Below are positions 59,044 through 64,000 of a stretch of 64,000 bases of DNA, piece after piece. The notes beneath the pieces are model-generated. The model saw only the letters and a list, made by a program, of their open reading frames with translations. It did not search any database and was not told the DNA's origin. Position numbers and translations under genes: made by a program. The stretch's first letter is position 1, and each line of letters begins with the position of its first letter. The stretch comes from Lachnospiraceae bacterium JC7 (lineage in GTDB: Bacteria; Bacillota; Clostridia; Lachnospirales; Lachnospiraceae), in the NCBI GenBank assembly GCA_000513555.1, contig ALYD01000006.1:1-64000 (forward strand), written 5' to 3'.

Positions 59044-59232
59044 TTATGCAATGGCATCAAAATTGGCACCCAGATCAGGATCTGCGGACAGCTCAAGGAG
59101 CTTTATCATGTCCTCTCCCCCTGTTTCGGCCTGCTCCAACGCCTTTGAAAAAATAGCTGTACCTATGGCACTGGCTACTTTATGCATGGAAAAATTTGTC
59201 GCTACTGTGGAAATGCTTGAAATAAAATCCAT
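59044..59232 (-). CDS. YjfB-type putative motility protein
   Basis: A 62-residue protein with the pattern of the YjfB family: MDFISSIST at the start, a helix ALEQAETGGEDMIKLLE, and the end motif DLGANFDA, matching the LGxxxD close of that family. The function of the family is unknown; it is usually linked to motility regulons. An ATG at 59307 exists, but AAGGAGG lies 7 nt before the ATG at 59232. A sigma-28-like -10 box is 26 bp upstream of that start. Confidence 0.75.
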   Translation of the reverse strand: MDFISSISTVATNFSMHKVASAIGTAIFSKALEQAETGGEDMIKLLELSADPDLGANFDAIA

Positions 59233-59257
59233 CTCAGTCACCTCCTTGCAGAAGCTA

Positions 59258-59284
59258 TTATCGACAAAAAGATTAAAAATATAA
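59258..59284 (-). promoter_or_regulatory. possible sigma-28 promoter of the YjfB-type gene
   Basis: On the minus strand GTCGATAA (59258-59265) matches 7 of 8 bases of the sigma-28 -10 consensus. The -35 place reads TTAT rather than TAAA. Confidence 0.4.
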
Positions 59285-59328
59285 GTCGATATGCAAAGCT
59301 GCTTCAAATTATAATTTGTGATGATACC

Positions 59329-60012
59329 TTAGCTGCTCTTTCCCAGTGGAAGGTACGGTATAAGACTTGATGCAACCTGAGGTATAGGCAGGGACTGGAT
59401 CCATATTCTGCCAGGGCCTGTAAGAACTGTATTGAAGAGTCCTTCACCTCCGAAAAGTACATTCTTTACGCCCTTTATCATCTGGATATCGATGCTGCAT
59501 GTGCTTTCCATGGCAGCAAGGTAACCGGTATCTATGATCATCTGCTCTCCCGCCTGAAGAACGTACTCCTTTACGTAACCGTCAAATTCAAGGAAAGCCA
59601 TTCCGTTTCCGGAAATTCTCTGCATGATGAAACCTTCGCCGCCGAAGAATCCGCTTCCTACCTTTTTCTGGAATGCTACAGAAAGTTCCACTCCGCTTGT
59701 GGCAGCCAGGAATGCACGCTTCTGAGCTATGATCTCATTACCGTTCCCTATCTCATATGCTCTGATAGAACCCGGGAAACTTGAGGCAAAGGAGATCATA
59801 CCCGGACCTCCGTTTGCAGTATAGCGGTTCAGGAAAATGGATTCACCGGACATCATACGTCCGAACATCTTACCGAGTCCTCCGCCCTGGGTCGCCATAT
59901 TCATGTTGCTGCTCATCCATGCCATGGCACCTGATTCTGTTATCATTTCCTCTCCCGGATCAAGCTCACAGATCACAACGGGAAAAGGTTCGCCCTCGAT
60001 GGAATATCTCAT
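59329..60012 (-). CDS. AIM24/TIGR00266 family protein
   Basis: A 227-residue beta-rich protein of the AIM24 family (tryptophan-RNA-binding attenuator-like fold). Characteristic parts are LDPGEEMITESGAMAWMSSN, GESIFLNRYTANGGPG, and the C-terminal GEGLFNTVLTGPGRIWIQSLP. Function in bacteria is not established. An ATG at 60048 is possible, but AAAGGAG lies 7 nt before 60012. A TATAAT hexamer at 60064-60069 (minus strand) may be its -10; no good -35 was found. It is divergent from deoC. Confidence 0.88.
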   Translation of the reverse strand: MRYSIEGEPFPVVICELDPGEEMITESGAMAWMSSNMNMATQGGGLGKMFGRMMSGESIFLNRYTANGGPGMISFASSFPGSIRAYEIGNGNEIIAQKRAFLAATSGVELSVAFQKKVGSGFFGGEGFIMQRISGNGMAFLEFDGYVKEYVLQAGEQMIIDTGYLAAMESTCSIDIQMIKGVKNVLFGGEGLFNTVLTGPGRIWIQSLPIPQVASSLIPYLPLGKSS

Positions 60013-60170
60013 TTTAAATCTCCTTTCATGATTAGATTGAACGAACAAAAAATATCACATACAATTATAAAGCGTACTAATCAAAAAGGACATTAAAAAA
60101 CCTTAGTGAACCCTTGATTTTTAATTGTTGCACAACATTTACAGATTATTTTGAATCCCGGGAGGTTGAT

Positions 60171-60809
60171 ATGGATTTAGCGAAAATGATAGATCATACA
60201 GTTTTAAAGGCGGATGCCACTACTGAGCAGATAAAACATCTTTGTGATGAGGCGAAGACTTATGGTTTTCATTCCGTATGTGTGAACACCTGTCATATAG
60301 ATACGGTGGTTTCTGAACTTAAAGGTACAGATGTGACACCCTGCGTTGTCGTAGGATTTCCTCTTGGAGCCATGCTCACTTCGGCAAAGGCATTTGAAGC
60401 TGCTGAAGCCGTAAAGAGAGGCGCCGGAGAAGTTGATATGGTCATCAATGTTGGGGGGATCAAGGACGGAAACTATGATTTTGTAAGAGACGATATAAAG
60501 GCTGTGGTGGAAGCTTCTAAACCGGCTATAGTGAAAGTCATCATAGAGACCTGTCTTCTCAGCGATGAGGAGAAGGTAAAGGCATGTGAGCTTGCAGAGG
60601 AGGCCGGAGCTGCCTTTGTAAAAACATCCACAGGATTCTCGACAGCCGGAGCCACGATAGAGGATGTCAAACTGATGAAACAGACTGTCGGTGACAGACT
60701 TAAGGTAAAGGCAAGCGGAGGAATACATACAAAGAAGTTCACAGAGGACCTGATCGCTGCCGGAGCAGACAGGATCGGTGCCTCCAGCGGTGTCAGTATC
60801 GTGAAATAA
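60171..60809 (+). CDS. deoC: deoxyribose-phosphate aldolase
   Basis: Splits 2-deoxyribose 5-phosphate into glyceraldehyde 3-phosphate and acetaldehyde in deoxynucleoside salvage. It is a TIM-barrel class I aldolase of 212 residues: Schiff-base K151 in FVKTSTGF, K180 in KVKASGGI, and D89 in [10 protein letters not shown]. An ATG at 60114 is in frame, but GGGAGG lies 5 nt before the ATG at 60171, which is chosen. It stands alone, without other deo genes, and ends in a hairpin. Confidence 0.97.
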   Translation: MDLAKMIDHTVLKADATTEQIKHLCDEAKTYGFHSVCVNTCHIDTVVSELKGTDVTPCVVVGFPLGAMLTSAKAFEAAEAVKRGAGEVDMVINVGGIKDGNYDFVRDDIKAVVEASKPAIVKVIIETCLLSDEEKVKACELAEEAGAAFVKTSTGFSTAGATIEDVKLMKQTVGDRLKVKASGGIHTKKFTEDLIAAGADRIGASSGVSIVK

Positions 60810-60904
60810 CAGAGATGCTAAGAGTCAGCTTTTTCGGATGGGATTTTGAATTGGCTGTCAAAAAGCGTAAGGGGCTTACATCAGAATCAAGTCAGTAAAT
60901 CAGA

Positions 60905-60934
60905 AAAGCCGGCGGGGGAAACTCCGTCGGCTTT
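60905..60934. terminator. hairpin after deoC
   Basis: AAAGCCGGCGG... pairs with ...CCGTCGGCTTT. On the plus strand only TTTAAT follows; on the minus strand TTTTCTG. It may stop transcription from both sides. Confidence 0.6.
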
Positions 60935-60967
60935 AATCAGCTATGAAATCTTTATAGTGCCCTGACC
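60932..60967. repeat. 36-bp direct repeat, first copy
   Basis: Begins TTTAATCAGCTATGAAATC and ends GCCCTGACC. It is 34/36 identical to the second copy, 30 bp away. Confidence 0.85.
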
Positions 60968-60997
60968 GATTATTGCGGTGATGGGACTTCTTGCTGT

Positions 60998-61033
60998 TTT
61001 AATCAGCTATGAAATTTTTATAGTGCTCTGACC
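60998..61033. repeat. 36-bp direct repeat, second copy
   Basis: Differs from the first copy by two C/T changes. It overlaps the last codons and stop of the small minus-strand ORF at 61018-61188. Confidence 0.85.
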
Positions 61034-61188
61034 CTCACATCAGGCTTTCTTTTTCCGGTGTATCCGTGGAAATCCACTATGACTGCCGTATCAGCCTGCT
61101 GTTTCGCATATGGTCCTGCCTTGATCCTGACCTGCTGTCTCCTCTCGAATTTTCTGAGATGAAGCTCCCGATTACTTATTACATTCAT
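61018..61188 (-). CDS. possible small basic protein
   Basis: 56 codons from an ATG at 61188 (a GTG at 61200 is also in frame). The product is basic, with many Arg and Lys (RELHLRKFERRQQVRIKAGPY... GKRKPDVRVRAL). No family is recognised; the VRIKAGPYAKQQADTA segment faintly recalls SPOR-domain strands but is too short to call. GTGGGG lies 5-10 nt before the ATG. The stop codon lies in the second 36-bp repeat. It could be a remnant of a larger gene. Confidence 0.3.
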   Translation of the reverse strand: MNVISNRELHLRKFERRQQVRIKAGPYAKQQADTAVIVDFHGYTGKRKPDVRVRAL

Positions 61189-61480
61189 ACTATTCCCCAC
61201 TCTTTCTAATTACCTATATGGAATATCGCACAAAATTCCATATAAAATCACGTTCCCCTCTGTGAAAATATTATAGCGCACTTTAATACGTTACGGAACA
61301 CTTTCTGTAAAAAATTTAAGTGAATTTATGATTTTTTGCTCCGTTTGTGACACTTCTGTGATGGAAGTCACAGTATAGTATATGTAGACATTAAAAGAAT
61401 GGATGCTTTGTGTTTTCGGAATATTTTTGGGTATCAGTAACTGGTTGGGAAACGCTTTTTTCAAGGAGGAAAAGGGTGTT

Positions 61481-61966
61481 ATGAGATTTAGGAAGGTTTT
61501 GATATGCTTATATGTGCTTACCGTTCTGATTGCAGTTGGATGCGGTGTAGTTAGCAACATTGAATTTAAAAAAGACGTTATCGATAATGAAAAGTTCATT
61601 TCTGCTGCAAGATCCGCCGGTTTTCTGGTGAAGGACGATACAGACCGGTATGCGGATGTCCGCGGCCTCGTGAGTGCCATATATGCCAGCAGCAGTGACG
61701 GGAGCATGGAATGTCAGTTTTATGTATTTGATGATACTGTTATAGCTGACAGCGAGTTCGATATTTTTAAGAAGACTCTGGACAACACTTATGTGAGTAA
61801 TGTAAATTCCAGCTACGAAGGTGATAATTTTTTAGTTTATAAGCTGACAGGAAGAAAGGATTATCATCATTTATGTGCTGTTGACAATACGCTTCTTTAC
61901 GGAAAGTCTACCAATGAGGAGATGGACATGGTCCGTGAATTCGTCATGGGGGTTGGATATAATTAA
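61481..61966 (+). CDS. small membrane-anchored or lipoprotein of unknown function
   Basis: A 161-residue protein. Residues 5-24 are a hydrophobic segment ending AVGC, which could be a signal anchor or a poor lipobox (C21). The outer part has a beta-rich, acidic look (FLVKDDTDRYADVRGLVSAIYASSSDG, CQFYVFDD) and is unrecognised. A longer reading from 61403 is possible, but GGAGG and AAAGGG lie just before the ATG at 61481. A TATAGTATA sequence about 110 bp upstream, next to the imperfect dyad GTGACACTTC/GAAGTCAC, could be its promoter. A strong terminator follows. Confidence 0.7.
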   Translation: MRFRKVLICLYVLTVLIAVGCGVVSNIEFKKDVIDNEKFISAARSAGFLVKDDTDRYADVRGLVSAIYASSSDGSMECQFYVFDDTVIADSEFDIFKKTLDNTYVSNVNSSYEGDNFLVYKLTGRKDYHHLCAVDNTLLYGKSTNEEMDMVREFVMGVGYN

Positions 61967-62002
61967 CGCGTTTAAACTTATAGGGGGAGTTATATATAAA
62001 AG

Positions 62003-62046
62003 GCTGTACTGAAACCGGAATTGCCGGAACAGTACAGCTTTTTTAT
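62003..62046 (+). terminator. intrinsic terminator
   Basis: GCTGTACTG and CAGTACAGC pair perfectly around a loop that itself can form CCGGAATTGCCGG, followed by TTTTTTTA on the plus strand. Confidence 0.88.
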
Positions 62047-62123
62047 TTCAGCATCTCTGAAAGGCTCATCGCCGGTCGGATGGAATATTCATTACCAGAG
62101 ATGCAGGTGTAGATGATGATACT

Positions 62124-64000
62124 TCAACTTATCTGCCATCTGATATGGCTGCCGGTCTCATCCTTCGACACCTGAAGCTGGTCTTCTATCTCCTGCTTCA
62201 GTTCGGAAACGTGGGAAATGATTCCGATGAGCTTTGAGCCGCTTGCCATCTGCTGGAGGACCTTGATGGCCTGGTCTCTCGAATGGTCATCGAGGGAACC
62301 GAAGCCCTCGTCTATGAACATCACATCCAGATTGATGGAGGCAGAGCTTTCCTGTATCTGATCTGCCATGCCGAGGGCTAGGGAAAGGGCGGCCATAAAG
62401 GATTCACCGCCGGACAGAGTCCTGATCTCCCGGACCTTTCCTGTGACTGTTGAATAGACCATGAGATCAAGTCCCCGGTTCTTTCCGGCGCCTGCCTGCT
62501 CGTCGTCAGTCATACGAAGCTCGTACTGGCCTGCGGACATGTCCTGAAATCTTGCATTGGCAGCGTACAGTATCCTTTCGAGATAATATCTCTGGACGAA
62601 GGTCTCGATGTCCATACGCCCGCCTGTGACCTTTCCGCCCAGACGATTGTAGAGACTGTCGATGCGGTTATATTCCTGTACTATGGAGGCCCGCTCTTCC
62701 ATTTTCGGAGCCAGGGCATCATAGGCTTTTCTGTTTATCTTGAGATCGTCATTCAGACTGTCAAGTGCGGTCTTTTCAGCCTGAAGCTTTTCCTCCTGCT
62801 CGGAATATGCAAGCTGCAATGCCTCGAGATCCGGCTTTTTCTTATCGCCGATGGCGGCTCTGGCATTGCTGATCTGAGCCTCCGCGGCTGCCTTTTTCCT
62901 GTTGAAATCATCTATCCCCGCCTGAAGCTGTGCTGCCTCCGCCTGAGAGTGGCTATCCGCTATGGTCTTCCATGCCTCTTCACTTAGCTTCTTTTCCGAC
63001 ATGATCTTACGGTAACCCTCCAGGCGTATGGCGAGCTCGTCCTGTTGTCTGGGGAGTTCGGTTTTAAGCTGGTCTATACGCGCAGAAGTACCTTCTTTTT
63101 CCGCCCGGGCATTCTTTGCCGCCTCTGCTGCTTTTTTTTCCGCCTCCGCTGCTTTTTCTTTTTTAAGTTCAGCCTCCGCCTGCGCTCCCTTTGCGGCGTC
63201 CTCAGACTCAAAATCCTTTTGAGAATCGAGACTGTCGAGAGCCTGTTTCTTTGCTGAAACCGAGGCTTTACTGTCGGAAAGTCTCCTAATGGCGGTCTCC
63301 GCCTGCTCCTTCAGAGCAGATTTTGAAGCAGCCGCATCTTCAAGGCATTTCCTTGTGTCCTCCAGTGTCTTCACCTGTAAAGACAACTCTCTGCCTTCCT
63401 TCGTGAAGTCCGATTCCCAAAGCTTCAGTTCATCCATGGCGGCATCTGTCGAAATATCAGATGGAAGTTCCGGAAGGATCTCAAGGATCTTTTTTCGGAG
63501 CTTTTCCTGAGCCGCGAGAAGTATGTCTCTTTTTTCCTTGAGAGTACTTTCGGCCTTTGCAGCTTCATTGGAGGCCTTTTCCATGGCTTCTCTCAGCCTG
63601 TCATTTTCCTTTGAAAGAGCGTCGATAACCTCTCTTGTGAGGTCTCTGTGCTCTTCAGAAAGACGGCATGGTGAAGGGTGTTCCATGGAGCCGCAGACGG
63701 GACAGGGACTGCCGGGCCTCAGCTTTTCTCTCGCTATGAAGCCTGCCTGAGCGTCGAGAAAGCAGTTCTGCTTTGATATATACTCTTCGTTTTTCAGATT
63801 ATAGCTTTCTCTTGCTTTTCCGTAGGTTATCTTAGCGGCTTCAGCTTTGGAGATCTGTGTCTCCACCTCCTTCGCGGTCCTTTCCGCTTCGGCATACTCG
63901 CTGTGAAGGGCCTGAAGTTCTCTGTTTTTACTCTCCCAGACTGCCTTTTTTTCCGGTGCGTCTGAAAGTTCCGCTTCAGTGGTTCGCCATTCGGTTTCTT
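62124..64000 (-). CDS. sbcC: exonuclease subunit SbcC, C-terminal part
   Basis: ATPase of the SbcCD nuclease that opens hairpins and blocked DNA ends. The gene runs off the right edge; the frame stays open to base 64000, so at least 625 residues of C-terminal sequence are here. The zinc hook CPVCG (about 75-80 residues into the visible part) sits between long Ala/Glu/Lys-rich coiled coils. The C-terminal ATPase half has the signature LSGGESFMAALSLAL, Walker B VMFIDEGFGSLD, and the His switch in IISHVSEL. Walker A and sbcD would be to the right. Confidence 0.95.
   Translation of the reverse strand, partial: ETEWRTTEAELSDAPEKKAVWESKNRELQALHSEYAEAERTAKEVETQISKAEAAKITYGKARESYNLKNEEYISKQNCFLDAQAGFIAREKLRPGSPCPVCGSMEHPSPCRLSEEHRDLTREVIDALSKENDRLREAMEKASNEAAKAESTLKEKRDILLAAQEKLRKKILEILPELPSDISTDAAMDELKLWESDFTKEGRELSLQVKTLEDTRKCLEDAAASKSALKEQAETAIRRLSDSKASVSAKKQALDSLDSQKDFESEDAAKGAQAEAELKKEKAAEAEKKAAEAAKNARAEKEGTSARIDQLKTELPRQQDELAIRLEGYRKIMSEKKLSEEAWKTIADSHSQAEAAQLQAGIDDFNRKKAAAEAQISNARAAIGDKKKPDLEALQLAYSEQEEKLQAEKTALDSLNDDLKINRKAYDALAPKMEERASIVQEYNRIDSLYNRLGGKVTGGRMDIETFVQRYYLERILYAANARFQDMSAGQYELRMTDDEQAGAGKNRGLDLMVYSTVTGKVREIRTLSGGESFMAALSLALGMADQIQESSASINLDVMFIDEGFGSLDDHSRDQAIKVLQQMASGSKLIGIISHVSELKQEIEDQLQVSKDETGSHIRWQIS

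Noticed and set aside
61291-61707. 138-codon minus-strand open frame near the 161-residue protein
   Set aside because: Crosses the promoter and first half of the plus-strand gene, which has the better ribosome site and terminator.

Overview
The window looks like chromosome from an anaerobic Clostridia member of the Lachnospiraceae type (gut or rumen). The order hpf-secA-prfB, the tsaE-tsaB-rimI-tsaD group, strong GGAGG ribosome sites, a tRNA without an encoded CCA, YesM/YesN-type control of sugar genes and beta-glucuronidase/GH88 enzymes all fit that group. Species cannot be named from the sequence. No transposase, phage gene, rRNA or cas gene was seen. Nearly every gene is on the minus strand; yesM-like, yesN-like, deoC and one small secreted protein are on the plus strand.

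1-20.1 kb is mostly core. A tRNA-Ser(UGA) with its own promoter is preceded by a candidate 26-residue protein that the usual length limits would miss. Then come ispD, the t6A tRNA-modification genes (tsaD, tsaB, tsaE) with rimI and RNase Z, an ACT-domain regulator with homoserine dehydrogenase, prfB, secA and hpf. Two secreted cell-wall hydrolases follow, then an SDR reductase, a LysR regulator and a cysteine/methionine operon (cysK, a PatB-type lyase, a trans-sulfuration enzyme).

20.4-26.3 kb is accessory: a macrodomain protein, a rhodanese lipoprotein fused to a cyclophilin-like domain, a Cys-rich U32-like protein, and a two-gene amino-acid ABC transporter of unusual design. In that transporter the permease carries one and two half binding domains in permuted order, and the ATPase carries an extra C-terminal GHKL-like domain.

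26.5-39.5 kb is a uronide-utilisation locus: sugar ABC transporter (binding protein, two permeases), GH88 unsaturated glucuronyl hydrolase, beta-glucuronidase, a DUF2264 protein and a DNA-deoxyinosine glycosylase, facing a YesM/YesN two-component system that probably controls it. The two permease genes are separated by two tandem copies of a structured element with compensatory base changes.

39.5-51.3 kb is the most novel part. A LIV-type ABC transporter (livKHMGF), DhaK and DhaL without DhaM, and two paralogous URO-D-family putative methyltransferases form one nine-gene operon. A GAF/PAS regulator follows whose sigma-54 activator AAA+ domain has lost Walker A, Walker B and GAFTGA. Beyond it is an unrecognised 503-residue protein with an A15 tract in its promoter.

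51.5-64 kb holds a heparinase II/III-type enzyme with a carbohydrate-binding partner, a DUF3298 lipoprotein, a small sensory group (soluble chemoreceptor, FIST protein, YjfB-type protein) with sigma-28-like -10 boxes, an AIM24 protein, deoC, two small unknown proteins, a pair of 36-base repeats, and sbcC running off the right edge.
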